From a candidate division BRC1 bacterium HGW-BRC1-1 (GTDB taxonomy: Bacteria; Sumerlaeota; Sumerlaeia; Sumerlaeales; Sumerlaeaceae): 64,000 nt of DNA. The notes beneath the pieces are model-generated. The model did no database searches. It worked only from the letters and a program-made list of their open reading frames with translations, and was not told the DNA's origin. The stretch is taken from positions 143,801 through 207,800 of the forward strand of contig PHCB01000002.1 of NCBI GenBank assembly GCA_002842095.1. Direction: 5' to 3'. Every line of letters begins with the position of its first letter. Position 1 is the first letter of the stretch. A program made the translations under genes and the position numbers. Positions 7,582 to 16,283 of this stretch are shown piece by piece.

Positions 7582-8325
7582 ATGCACCAACAGGGAGCAA
7601 CCAACTGGGAAATGGGCAAATTCAGTAGTCCCCAGTTGAGCCGCAGGACACGCCGCCTGCTGCTGCTGGCGGTGGCGGGAATCTTATTCGTGGTGGCCGG
7701 GTGGTTCGCCGCGACCTGGCTGAGTGTGCTGCGCCGCCTGGAGCGCGTGCGCGAGGATTTCACGCTCATCCACCGGGGTCTGTCAGAATTCGGCGTAGAC
7801 ATCGCCGGCATCCATCCGCCCGACACATCCATGCGCCGCGAGAAGAATCCCTCCGTGCCTCTGACGTTCGAGTGGGAACCTGGCTATGCCTATCGCGTTG
7901 GCCGGGCGAAGGGGGTGGGTTCAATTCCACCGTCGGTCGATTCGCCATTATATAATTGCCTCACGACACCGGTGCCCTATGTGGAGGCCAGCCACCTACG
8001 CGACCCGTTCCGTTGGGGGGCGACTTATGGCTATGCGAGTTGGAACTGGCAACACGACGATTTGCCGACACTTGCGATCGTCCACAGTCCCGGACCCGAT
8101 GGGCGCGACGACCGTTCCATCGTCGAGTTACAGCGCGAGGTGCGCGCGCTGCTCGTCTCGCGAAAGGCCGCCGGAGTTGACGAAAACGTTGCTCCACCGG
8201 CAGAGGCATTGCGTGACATGGTGGTGAAGGACCTCTACGACCCGACCAACGGCGTGAGGAGCCGCGGCGACCTGATCATGTTCTCCCAGTGGAGCAGTGT
8301 GCGGTTCGGCTTCGGGGCGAAGTAG
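7582..8325 (+). CDS. Membrane-anchored protein with pseudopilin-like C-terminal signature
   Basis: About 247 residues with one N-terminal membrane segment (about 25-47) and an extracytoplasmic remainder. It lacks a prepilin peptidase site. The C-terminal part, with YGYASWNWQ, IVHSPGPDG and then LYDPTNGVRSRGDLIMF, parallels the end of the pseudopilin at 20646-21314 (WTIVSHGPD, TYDPTNGTISSGDLYIF). It may therefore be a minor pseudopilin-like protein whose leader has become an ordinary membrane anchor. Start uncertain: the first ATG has no ribosome site, and an ATG at 7612 is as good. Confidence 0.72.
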   Translation: MHQQGATNWEMGKFSSPQLSRRTRRLLLLAVAGILFVVAGWFAATWLSVLRRLERVREDFTLIHRGLSEFGVDIAGIHPPDTSMRREKNPSVPLTFEWEPGYAYRVGRAKGVGSIPPSVDSPLYNCLTTPVPYVEASHLRDPFRWGATYGYASWNWQHDDLPTLAIVHSPGPDGRDDRSIVELQREVRALLVSRKAAGVDENVAPPAEALRDMVVKDLYDPTNGVRSRGDLIMFSQWSSVRFGFGAK

Positions 8326-8363
8326 GCGGCAGAGGTCGGACCCCACAGGAGTTCGCCGTCCCC

Positions 8364-8891
8364 CTATTGATACTTCCGCCCTTCGTGTTCGAGCCATCCG
8401 GCCACATGGCCGCTACTGCCACCGGGCCGATGCGTCCAGTGCACCGTACCGCCCTCCTCGTTCCATTCGTACACACCATAGAAGCGCACCGTGTCGCCTT
8501 TCGCCAGCCTGGGGATCCTGCGCTCGGGCTCATCTATGTTGTGGGCGATCATCAGTGTCTGGCCGGTCGATAGCCGGAGCACGAATCTCTGGTGTCTGCT
8601 GCCATCGTTATCGTCCGTCAACAGTTTCGACACGACCCCCTCGCCCGACACCTGCAGGTTCTTCTGCCGCAACTGGAAAGCCAGCTGGAGCGCCGCGTTC
8701 GAATTGGTGACATGAGGCGCGGGATCGCCAGCCTTGCGCGGACGCGGCGTGGAGACAGTAACGACAACGCCACCGGACTCCGGGCCCGACGAGACATCTT
8801 CCCCCGCGAGTCGGAACAGGCCGAAAAGAAGGCCACCTAAAACAAGTAGCACCGCCGCGGCAAGAAGAGGTTTCTTCATGCGTAAAGTCAC
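8364..8891 (-). CDS. DUF3465 domain protein, membrane-anchored or exported
   Basis: 175 residues with an N-terminal hydrophobic segment (about 8-27). Residues 80-175 carry the DUF3465 pattern, a small OB-like fold: FVLRLSTGQTLMIAHNID, then GDTVRFYGVYEWNEEGG with VHWTHRP, and GWLEHEGRKYQ at the very end. The domain is widespread in proteobacteria and has no assigned activity. An alternative ATG lies four codons in. It is convergent with the gene at 7582-8325, and the 426-bp gap on its 5' side (8892-9317) carries only repeat elements. Confidence 0.85.
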   Translation of the reverse strand: MTLRMKKPLLAAAVLLVLGGLLFGLFRLAGEDVSSGPESGGVVVTVSTPRPRKAGDPAPHVTNSNAALQLAFQLRQKNLQVSGEGVVSKLLTDDNDGSRHQRFVLRLSTGQTLMIAHNIDEPERRIPRLAKGDTVRFYGVYEWNEEGGTVHWTHRPGGSSGHVAGWLEHEGRKYQ

Positions 8892-9092
8892 TGACGGGTC
8901 AAGTCGCGATGGTCAAGAAAGACAGCGCTCAGGGCTGGCGGCCGGATGGACGGCGACCAGCGCGATGTCCGCGCGACTGGGGCTTTTAACGACCCATGCG
9001 CAGTGTCGGACAAACGAAGGAATGAACCCAGTAACTAACGTGAGATATAGAACGAAAACGGCAGTCGAACCAAGTGCTGCGACATGGACTCC

Positions 9093-9178
9093 CACCGGTG
9101 TGCAACCGGTGTGCAACCGGTGTGCAAGTTCCTGCTACACTTCCTTCTTGGGTACGAATTAGGGGGGCAGGAATCTCC
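9093..9178. repeat. Composite R1 + R5 repeat
   Basis: Three R1 units (ACCGGTGTGCA) followed by CAAGTTCCTGCTACACTTCC and then GGGTACGAATTAGGGGGGCAG. The order and spacing match the copy at 4940-5040, supporting one composite mobile or recombinogenic element. The rest of the gap 8892-9317 holds nothing else I can name. Confidence 0.85.
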
Positions 9179-9317
9179 GGTTGTAGGTGCGAATCTACGT
9201 GCTCGTGCACCGAAAATATCCCGCTGAAGCGACACAAAAACATGACCGCAACTGCTAAAGAAGGTTGACTCGCTACGTTTTCAACGGTAGCTTTTTCCTG
9301 TTGTTTGGAGGTAGTTT

Positions 9318-10538
9318 ATGAGCCGTCTTGTTTTTCCTGCGTGTTGCACCGTTGCCTTGGCTTTGCTTGTCCTCATGCCGACCCACGCGCCCGCTGCCGA
9401 CCCCGTCACATCCGGCCAGCTAAATCCGCCCACCACCCATGTTGCCTTGGGGTGGAATGACTTGGGGATGCACTGCATGAACCGCAACTATGCTGACATG
9501 TGTATCCTACCGCCATTTAACAACCTGTGGGTTCAGGTGGTGCAGCGCGGCAATCCGCCCCAGCTCACAACGCAGGGCATCGAGCTGTCCTACCGCTTCC
9601 CCGACAACACCTATTCCGTAGGCAAGGTGGATTTTTGGAGCCACGAACAGCAACTCTTCGGCGTAAATCTGCCCGATAATGTTGGCCTCACCGGCAACGG
9701 TCTGACAGGCAAGCTCGACTGGAATGGAAGTGCCTACGAGGTGACCGGCGTACCGCTCACGCCATGGGACGATGCCAACCTCGTCACCGAGCAGCCTTAT
9801 CAGTACGCTGAAGTGACGGTGAAAAATGCGGCCACCAGCGTCACGCTCGACCAGACCATGTTCGTCGCGCCCACATCCACCGAGATGTCCTGCGGCACAT
9901 GCCACCATGAGGATAACATGAGCGTCGAGTATGTCATCCTGACCAAGCACGATGAAGAGCACGCATTGAACTTGCGCGGCAACCGCCCCGTGCTGTGCGC
10001 GAGCTGCCATTCCTCGAACGCGTTGGGCACACCCGGCACGCCCGGCGTAAAGTCCCTCTCGCAGGCGATTCACGGCAAGCATGCCGCGGAGATCGGGTCC
10101 ACCATGAACTGCTATTCATGCCACCCCGGGTCTCAGACCCAATGTCAGCGCGGAGCGATGCACCTCGCCGGAAAGGTCTGCAGCGACTGCCACGGCAACA
10201 TCCAGCAGGTGGCGAATTCTATCGCCGGGGGCAGGCGCCCGTGGATTGACGAGCCGCGCTGCAGCCAATGCCACGACGCTGCGCACAGTGAAAACGCAGG
10301 CAAGCTCTACCGCAATTCCATCGGCCACGGTGGGCTATATTGCGCGGCATGCCACAATAGCCCCCACGCCGAATTGCCCACCGCCAAGGCGCGCGACGCC
10401 GTGCAGGCTATGCGTGTGCAGGGCACCGCCACCTACATCCGCGACTGCATGGTTTGCCACACCACCATGCCCACCGCAGCCGGCCCTCACGGCGCATTGC
10501 CGCCATCGTCGGTCAGGAACTGGACGCTGTTCAACTGA
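9318..10538 (+). CDS. Exported seven-haem c-type cytochrome
   Basis: 406 residues with a signal peptide (cleavage near APAAD) and GGAGG seven bases ahead of the ATG. The N-terminal 170 residues are haem-free, with a conserved-looking GWNDLGMHCMNRNY stretch. The rest has seven CXXCH haem-binding motifs: CGTCH, CASCH, CYSCH, CSDCH, CSQCH, CAACH and CMVCH. The repeated AAH/IHGKH-type histidines can supply distal ligands. It should sit in the periplasm and move electrons, but no partner quinol oxidase, reductase or outer-membrane conduit is nearby, so the pathway is unknown. The cytochrome c maturation machinery must be elsewhere. Confidence 0.92.
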   Translation: MSRLVFPACCTVALALLVLMPTHAPAADPVTSGQLNPPTTHVALGWNDLGMHCMNRNYADMCILPPFNNLWVQVVQRGNPPQLTTQGIELSYRFPDNTYSVGKVDFWSHEQQLFGVNLPDNVGLTGNGLTGKLDWNGSAYEVTGVPLTPWDDANLVTEQPYQYAEVTVKNAATSVTLDQTMFVAPTSTEMSCGTCHHEDNMSVEYVILTKHDEEHALNLRGNRPVLCASCHSSNALGTPGTPGVKSLSQAIHGKHAAEIGSTMNCYSCHPGSQTQCQRGAMHLAGKVCSDCHGNIQQVANSIAGGRRPWIDEPRCSQCHDAAHSENAGKLYRNSIGHGGLYCAACHNSPHAELPTAKARDAVQAMRVQGTATYIRDCMVCHTTMPTAAGPHGALPPSSVRNWTLFN

Positions 10539-10667
10539 CAGTGCCAATCTTGTTAAGGATTTTCTGGCGGCGAAGCTCTCCGGGAACGGTCATTTTGAGT
10601 CGGCTCAGGCGATTGATTCGGACGGTGGAACGAGCGCCGCGACCGGAAACACCGTAACAGCTTCGTT

Positions 10668-10735
10668 GAGGGATACGAATGTGGGGGACAGGAATGCCGC
10701 CCTCCAAACAGGAGCGGGGGCATTTCTGCCTCCGC
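10668..10735. repeat. R5 repeat copy (degenerate)
   Basis: GGATACGAATGTGGGGGACAGGAATGCC followed by AACAGGAGCGGGGGCATTTC-TGCCTCCGCC, a diverged version of the R5 element. It lies between the convergent cytochrome and GH32 genes and could act as a bidirectional terminator stem, although T-tracts are poor. Confidence 0.75.
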
Positions 10736-10736
10736 C

Positions 10737-12092
10737 CTACGGCCAAACGGACCTCAGCGGATAGGCTTCCATGGATATCACGCGCGCGGGTGGGCCGGTG
10801 GTGAACAGCTCGAGGTCATGGTCGTCTGCGCTTGGCAGGAAGCACGAGGTGAGGGCGACCTCGCCGTCGTTGCCGAATAGCTCGACCGAGGTGCGGTCGA
10901 TGAGGAGTTCCAGGCGGATGCGCGCGTCCCTCGCCTTCATGGGCGCGGAGGCGCCGAGGCACGAGATTCGTCCCTCCCTCGCGTCGAAGACCGCGGCCTC
11001 GCCGCGGATTCTGAACCCGACCTGCGCCGCGTCACCAACCTCGATCTCGGCGCGGATGTGCCACAGGTCACCCTTGAGTTCCGACAGCGGGTTTGCCCCG
11101 GGCTGGAGCGCGAGGTTCGCCCAGTGATGCCCCGGCTCGTGCAGCGACTCGATTTCCCGCACGGGGAGCTTTGTCAGGCGCGGTCCGCTCGGCGTGGAAC
11201 GGAGCTGAAGCTCGCAGGGGATGCTCATCTGCTGGTTGAACGGCATGCCGGGGTACTTGCCTTCGCGCATCCACGCTATCTGGATCCTGCGCCCGTCCTC
11301 CGGCAGAATGTCGCTGAAGGTCTGCACCGCGTAGCTGTTCCGGCCGTATTCGGCCTGAAGAAGCCCGGTTTCGGTCGTGAAGCGGTGCCCGTCGAAGGAC
11401 CCGACAAGGTAGCGCCCGTCTGCGGCGGTCCATACCCACTTGCTGCCGCCGTCGCCGCCAAGGATTGGCATCTCAAAGAAATCGGGACATTCGCTGGTTC
11501 CCGGGACGGTCATGTCGTGCAGGTGCCGCCAGTTCTTGAGGTCGGGCGAGTTGAAGAAGGCGAAGCTGTCGTCTTTGAGATAGAGCGTCATCACCCACTT
11601 GCGGGTCGGCGCGTGCCAGACGACCTTGGGGTCGCGGTTGCCCTCGGCGATGAAGGGAATGACGGGATTGCCCGCGTATCTGGTCCAGCTCCTTCCGCAG
11701 TCGGTGCTGGAGGCCAGACTCTGGACGTATGGCGATTTGATTCCGGCGGAGTCGGGACGCGCGACCGTGAAGAGCGCGACAATCGCCGTTTCGGCCCCCT
11801 TGCCGAAACCGCCGGTGTCCAGGGTGTCCACCACCGCCGAGCCGGAGAAGATGGTGCCCTCGGCGTCGGGCTCGATGGCGTCGGGCAGTTGCCGCCAGCG
11901 CAGCAGGTCCGTGCTGACGGCGTGCCCCCATGTCATGTTGCCCCACTCGAGCCCGTGCGGGTTGTGCTGGAAGAAGAGGTGGTACTCACCGTTGTGGTGG
12001 ACCAGCCCGTTGGGGTCGTTGAGCCAGTTCCTCGCCGCCGTGAAGTGGAACTGCGGCCTGAGGGCTTCGTGATAGAGTGAAGGGGTGGTCAT
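10737..12092 (-). CDS. GH32 glycoside hydrolase (levanase / exo-inulinase / invertase type)
   Basis: 451 residues. The five-bladed propeller signatures of family GH32 are all present: WLNDPNG near residue 26 (catalytic nucleophile Asp), GNRDPKV (transition-state stabilising Asp) near 152 and SECPDFFEM (acid/base Glu) near 202. A C-terminal beta-sandwich follows from about 330, with the typical IDRTSVELFGNDGE. No signal peptide is visible, so it probably acts on sucrose or short fructans in the cytoplasm. No sugar transporter, fructokinase or LacI-type regulator is adjacent, so the substrate cannot be narrowed from context. Confidence 0.95.
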   Translation of the reverse strand: MTTPSLYHEALRPQFHFTAARNWLNDPNGLVHHNGEYHLFFQHNPHGLEWGNMTWGHAVSTDLLRWRQLPDAIEPDAEGTIFSGSAVVDTLDTGGFGKGAETAIVALFTVARPDSAGIKSPYVQSLASSTDCGRSWTRYAGNPVIPFIAEGNRDPKVVWHAPTRKWVMTLYLKDDSFAFFNSPDLKNWRHLHDMTVPGTSECPDFFEMPILGGDGGSKWVWTAADGRYLVGSFDGHRFTTETGLLQAEYGRNSYAVQTFSDILPEDGRRIQIAWMREGKYPGMPFNQQMSIPCELQLRSTPSGPRLTKLPVREIESLHEPGHHWANLALQPGANPLSELKGDLWHIRAEIEVGDAAQVGFRIRGEAAVFDAREGRISCLGASAPMKARDARIRLELLIDRTSVELFGNDGEVALTSCFLPSADDHDLELFTTGPPARVISMEAYPLRSVWP

Positions 12093-12178
12093 GTTGTGGT
12101 CCCGGATTGTGTGTTCGGTGCAGCAGATTCATCGCGTGCTTGCGCCGGCCGGTGCAAGCACGGTCAGCACGGCAACGA

Positions 12179-12287
12179 GGAATTATGAATTACGAATGGA
12201 AACGGGCCAGTTCTTAATTCGTAATTCGTACTTGACCGATCTTCCTTGCCCGCACGACAAGCACCCCGCCAGATTGTTTTTCAACCA
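12179..12287. repeat. R2 repeat copy 2 (inverted heptad arrays plus adjacent element)
   Basis: AATTATGAATTACGAATGGA faces TTCTTAATTCGTAATTCG across about 12 bp, so it can form a long AT hairpin. It is followed by TCTTCCTTGCCCGC and GCCAGATTG-TTTTTCAACCACGAC, as after the copy at 6081. It separates the divergent GH32 and deacetylase genes and must overlap their promoters. Confidence 0.8.
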
Positions 12288-12311
12288 CGACATCGGAAGG
12301 TCTTACGCGCA

Positions 12312-13214
12312 ATGTTTTCAACCACCGCTATTTTTTCCACGTTCAAAACAAATCTGTCTCGCGCTGCCATCTGCGCGCTCATTCTTGTGGCGTGCGCGCT
12401 TGATGCGGCGGCTGCGAAGAAGATTTCCGTGTTCATCCGCGTGGATGATATTTTTACCAGTACCTCGGAAATTCGCCCCGTCGAGATAGACGCTTTCCTC
12501 AAGGCCGCCGAGAAGCACGACGCGAAGGTGATTCTGGCCACGGTGCCCAACCGCCTGCTGCAATGGCACATTAACACCGACGGACACATGACGCGGGCGC
12601 TGCTCTCCGCCGTCGACCGCGGCCATCAGGTGGTGCAGCACGGCTACAACCACATGTGCGCGTTTAGCAAAAACACGGGCGCCGAGTTCTCGACGACAGA
12701 ATCGATGAAGATGCTGACGCAGGAGCAACGCATCGACAAGATCGTGGAAGGCCGGCGCATTCTCGAGGCCGCCATCGGGCGTCCCGTCACGTGCTACATC
12801 GGCCCGGGCATGGACGACGACGTTTTAATCCCCATCGACGAGGCGGCGTTGCGCGCCAGAGGATTTGTCTGGTTGAAGGCCGAAAGGGCGACCCAGCCAA
12901 CCATCCTGCCCACGGGCGGCGCGATGTATCCCGGTACGCTTGACTTTGGATGGCAACTCACGGAAGAGAATTATGCGTCGCAGATGGAAGCGGCGAAGGA
13001 ATACTGTAAAAAATTGGCAGAGAATGGCGACGCGATTTGCCTCAAGTTCCACGAGCCGTACACGCGCGCGGGCTATCTTGATGGCATCGTGGCGAAGCAT
13101 CTTGATGAGTTGCTGACGTGGATGGATGCCCAGCAGGAGTGGGACATCGAATACGTCACGCTGGACAGCTACTACGCCTCCCACGGCGGCAAACCGGTAG
13201 TCGCGGAGAAGTAG
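12312..13214 (+). CDS. Exported polysaccharide deacetylase-like protein (NodB fold)
   Basis: 300 residues from the ATG at 12312, with GGAAGG eleven bases ahead. A signal peptide covers about residues 1-33. The NodB-type metal site is visible as FIRVDDIF (Asp pair) near the mature start and HGYNHM (His-x3-His) near residue 113. The later GPGMDDD and LKFHEPY segments fit the remaining motifs. The overall pattern is closest to the DUF2334/polysaccharide deacetylase group. It would remove acetyl groups from an envelope or extracellular glycan; the substrate is unknown. The gene stands alone, flanked upstream by an R2 repeat. Confidence 0.82.
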   Translation: MFSTTAIFSTFKTNLSRAAICALILVACALDAAAAKKISVFIRVDDIFTSTSEIRPVEIDAFLKAAEKHDAKVILATVPNRLLQWHINTDGHMTRALLSAVDRGHQVVQHGYNHMCAFSKNTGAEFSTTESMKMLTQEQRIDKIVEGRRILEAAIGRPVTCYIGPGMDDDVLIPIDEAALRARGFVWLKAERATQPTILPTGGAMYPGTLDFGWQLTEENYASQMEAAKEYCKKLAENGDAICLKFHEPYTRAGYLDGIVAKHLDELLTWMDAQQEWDIEYVTLDSYYASHGGKPVVAEK

Positions 13215-13611
13215 CCCACGGGGCCGCAGGTGCGACGGCTCGATTCTCGATCCTGCGGGACAGGCCCATTAAACTTTACAAAGAGATCACCTCAAAGAAG
13301 ATCCGTTATCTTTGGATTCCCCGATGTGTGACATGGAACGGCAGATCGGGATGCGCCAGCTCACGGTAAACCAGACCTTTTCAAGGGCCCGTCCTGTCAA
13401 TTGCGGCGCTTCACCCTCGAATTCCGATTGAAAAAACTGTCAGCTGGAAGCATCTGGTTGGCAGAAGAGAAAATTCAGCGGTCCGATTTTGATTCTCAGA
13501 GGTCTAACCTGTGTGAGGTAACCTTCACGATGGCGCTTTCATCCAAGTCGCGAACGATGCACTTCGGGTGGCAAGCCATCATGACTAAATCTACCTGAGT
13601 AGGAGCGGACA
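13215..13611. other. 397-bp gap, nothing recognised
   Basis: Upstream region of the B12-sensor gene. It holds a short open frame (13401-13598) with no ribosome site or family resemblance, and no member of the repeat families found elsewhere. The sensor's ribosome site, GTAGGAGCGGACA, lies at the very end. I could not pick a convincing promoter. Confidence 0.5.
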
Positions 13612-14679
13612 ATGCAAACGGACTACCAGATTGCTGGAGAGACCATCATTGCGCGCAAGCGCGAGTTGGCGGAGGCCGCATGCGCCTGGCAGTATGAGCG
13701 CCAGCCCGGCGTGTGGGAACCCTACGGTGAGATCGGACGCCAGAGGGCCATTGAAGATGCAGAGTATCACCTCACCTTCCTGGCCGAAGCGTTAAGTGCG
13801 CAGCACCTTCCATTATTTACACAATATGTTGCCTGGGCAAAAGGGCTCTTCACCGGGCTGGGCCTGCCCGATGATGCACTTCAGATGGGTCTGGAATGCC
13901 AAATGGACGTTCTGCGGACGAAGCTCCCTTCGGAACTGAGCGGCCCGGCTAACGAATACAACGCCGCGGCCATTGCGCATCTCTCCGAATACCCAAACAC
14001 CCCGCTTCCTTTCGTTGACGAAACTCACTCGCTGGGCCCGTTGACAAAACGCTATCTTGATGCACTTCTGCGAGGTGAGCGCCACGAGGCCAACAAGCTG
14101 ATCATAGAGGCTGCCAGAAGCGGCGTCGCAATTCGCGAGATCTACGAGCAGGTATTTGAGCGATCCCAGAAGGAAGTTGGAAGGCTGTGGCAAACCAACC
14201 AACTGACGGTGGCACAGGAGCATTACTGTACGGCTTCGACTCAGTTGATCATGTCACAGTTCTACCCTCAACTCTTTGCCACTCCGCGCAATGGACGGCG
14301 TCTGGTGGCTGCGTGTGTCAGTGGTGAACTTCACGAGATTGGCGCCCGCATGGTGACTGATTTCTTCGAGCTGGACGGTTGGGATACTTACTACCTTGGC
14401 GCCAACTCGCCCACACATACCATCGTGCAGGCAGTCGTTGACCGAAAGGCCGACGTGCTCGCCGTGTCATCGACGATGACGTTCCACCTGCGCCAGGTTC
14501 GTGAGATCATCGCGGCTGTTCGTGCTTCGCCCAGCGCACGCTCCGTGAAGATTCTCGTTGGCGGATACCCGTTCAGTGTTGTCACGGGTCTTTGGACGGA
14601 GATTGGCGCAGACGGGTCCGGAATCAGTGCCTCAGGTGCCGTAGACGTCGGGAATCAGTTGGCTGGCAGCAAACATTGA
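13612..14679 (+). CDS. Cobalamin-binding sensor with CarH-type photoreceptor motifs
   Basis: 355 residues; AGGAG precedes the ATG. Residues 1-140 are a helical region of no clear family. Residues 143-220 form the helical B12-cap domain carrying W193 followed by nine residues and then E203-H204, the Wx9EH motif that defines the adenosylcobalamin photoreceptor CarH. Residues 228-350 form the Rossmann B12 domain with ELHEIG (E239, H241, G244). This is the ExHxxG form seen in CarH rather than the DxHxxG of most B12 enzymes; H241 would be the cobalt ligand in the dark or lit state. There is no MerR DNA-binding domain. Its stop overlaps the ATG of the diguanylate cyclase (TGATG), so it probably controls that enzyme. 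A B12-availability sensor is the alternative. Confidence 0.85.
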   Translation: MQTDYQIAGETIIARKRELAEAACAWQYERQPGVWEPYGEIGRQRAIEDAEYHLTFLAEALSAQHLPLFTQYVAWAKGLFTGLGLPDDALQMGLECQMDVLRTKLPSELSGPANEYNAAAIAHLSEYPNTPLPFVDETHSLGPLTKRYLDALLRGERHEANKLIIEAARSGVAIREIYEQVFERSQKEVGRLWQTNQLTVAQEHYCTASTQLIMSQFYPQLFATPRNGRRLVAACVSGELHEIGARMVTDFFELDGWDTYYLGANSPTHTIVQAVVDRKADVLAVSSTMTFHLRQVREIIAAVRASPSARSVKILVGGYPFSVVTGLWTEIGADGSGISASGAVDVGNQLAGSKH

Positions 14680-16088
14680 TGACGGAGTCGCAATGGCAGG
14701 CGGACGGTTTTGCGATTCTCTGCAACACGCAAGGGGTCGTTCTGGACGTGCCCTATCAGACGCTGCCAATAGACCGTCAGTTAGTTCCCGGTGTTTCATT
14801 TGCCTTTTTGTTCCACGAGAACAGTATCGAGAAGGCGGTTCGTTTCCTCGCAAGCGCCCGCGAGCAGGACGTCTCCGAACACTGCTCGCTTAACATTTCG
14901 CTCGCTGGCAACGTTCTGCCTGTTTTCGTCAGCTCGCACCGAACACCAGAAGGGCTGAGAATAATGGGTGCGTTGTCAGAGCCGTCGCTGATAAGACTCT
15001 GTTCTACTTTACCGGAGAGCGCGCCGGGCCTTCTGCCTTTAAGCGCCGCCCCTTTGCTCGAGAATCAGGACCCACCCGCCGCGATTACCCCGCCTTTGGA
15101 TGCCGACTTGTTCGAGGAATTCTCTCGCCTCAACAACGAGTTCGCCAATGCACAACGCGAACTGGCCAAGGCTAATGCGGAAATCAACGCTCAGCGCGAG
15201 TGGCTGCAAGGCACATTGCGGAGCATCACGGACGCAGTCGTCGCCACAGACCAGACGGGCCGTATCAAGTTCATAAACCCGACGGCACAGAAACTTACCC
15301 AATGGACAGAAGACCAAGCAATTGGACTCCCATTGCATGATGTCTTTATGATCCTGACCGACGACACACGCGAAGCCGTCGAAGATCCGATTGAGGCCAT
15401 GAGAGTGTCCACCGGACAAACAGGCATCGGAGAGAATACCTACATCCTGGTCGCCCATGATGCGAGTGAGCTTCAGATCGAATGCACAACGGCTGTCATC
15501 GCCGGCCTGTCTGGTAGGCGTGAAGATCTGATTGGAATGGTTGTCGTGTTCCGCGACATCAGTGAGCGCAAACGCACGGAACAAGCCTTGAAAGCGTCGG
15601 CCCTGGTGGACGAACTCACAGGTCTCTACAATCGCCGAGGATTCATGGCACTGGCCGAGCAGCAGATGAGAGTTGCTCAACGGTTTGCCAATGAAGTCAC
15701 CGTCTTCTTTGCCGACCTCGACGGGCTGAAACGGATCAACGACACCCTCGGTCATCAAAGCGGAGACGAGGCGATCAGTGCTGCGGCGACGGTCATTCGT
15801 CGGTGCTTCCGCAAGTCTGACATCATTGCCCGTCTTGGCGGCGACGAGTTCGCAGTTCTTGCGGTGGAAAGCCGAAGAGAGAATAGCAGTCCGATAGGTT
15901 TGCGGTTACAGAGTCTTGTTGACGAGTGGAACGCTGAACCCGGAAGAGCGTTTGTCCTGTCAATTAGCCTCGGAACATCGCACAGTGACGCAAACCACCC
16001 GCTCACTCTTGATGAGATGCTGGAACAGGCGGATCAGCTCATGTATATCAACAAGAAGAAGAAGTATCGGGAAGTGTTGCCCCCCTGA
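14679..16088 (+). CDS. PAS-GGDEF diguanylate cyclase
   Basis: 469 residues from the ATG at 14679, which overlaps the stop of the B12 sensor. Residues 1-130 form a globular N-terminal region of unknown type, 140-178 a coiled coil, 180-298 a PAS domain (ITDAVVATDQTGRIKFINP, ending FRDISERKR) and 305-465 a GGDEF domain. The active site RLGGDEF is intact (387-391). R378-x-x-D381, five residues ahead, is a product-inhibition I-site. It should make cyclic di-GMP in the cytoplasm. No EAL or HD-GYP domain and no c-di-GMP effector is nearby. The coupling suggests that cobalamin or light state gates c-di-GMP synthesis. Confidence 0.93.
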   Translation: MTESQWQADGFAILCNTQGVVLDVPYQTLPIDRQLVPGVSFAFLFHENSIEKAVRFLASAREQDVSEHCSLNISLAGNVLPVFVSSHRTPEGLRIMGALSEPSLIRLCSTLPESAPGLLPLSAAPLLENQDPPAAITPPLDADLFEEFSRLNNEFANAQRELAKANAEINAQREWLQGTLRSITDAVVATDQTGRIKFINPTAQKLTQWTEDQAIGLPLHDVFMILTDDTREAVEDPIEAMRVSTGQTGIGENTYILVAHDASELQIECTTAVIAGLSGRREDLIGMVVVFRDISERKRTEQALKASALVDELTGLYNRRGFMALAEQQMRVAQRFANEVTVFFADLDGLKRINDTLGHQSGDEAISAAATVIRRCFRKSDIIARLGGDEFAVLAVESRRENSSPIGLRLQSLVDEWNAEPGRAFVLSISLGTSHSDANHPLTLDEMLEQADQLMYINKKKKYREVLPP

Positions 16089-16134
16089 CCAGCTTTGTAA
16101 TCGCCGCGAAGTAAACCCCTCCTGTCAGATTTTT

Positions 16135-16163
16135 ACAGGAGCGGGGACATTCCTGCCCCCGAG
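16135..16163. repeat. R5 hairpin copy
   Basis: ACAGGAGCGGGGACATTCC-TGCCCCCGAG, the hairpin half of R5, 47 bp after the cyclase stop and between convergent genes. It may help to end transcription of the cyclase. Confidence 0.75.
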
Positions 16164-16283
16164 CAGCATTACATCGCTATTGAATCGCCTTCTCTTTTTT
16201 TCCTGTGGACCTCGTACAAATAGTACGGTCCGGGTTCCCACGACTCCTTCTCTTCGGCTTCACGGGCGCTCTAATCTCCGCTT

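Noticed and set aside
13401..13598. 65-codon frame upstream of the B12 sensor
   Set aside because: No ribosome site, no domain-like pattern, and composition like the surrounding non-coding DNA.
13215..13611. Cobalamin riboswitch upstream of the B12 sensor
   Set aside because: I could not find the conserved B12-box or the kissing-loop layout. A covariance-model search would settle it.
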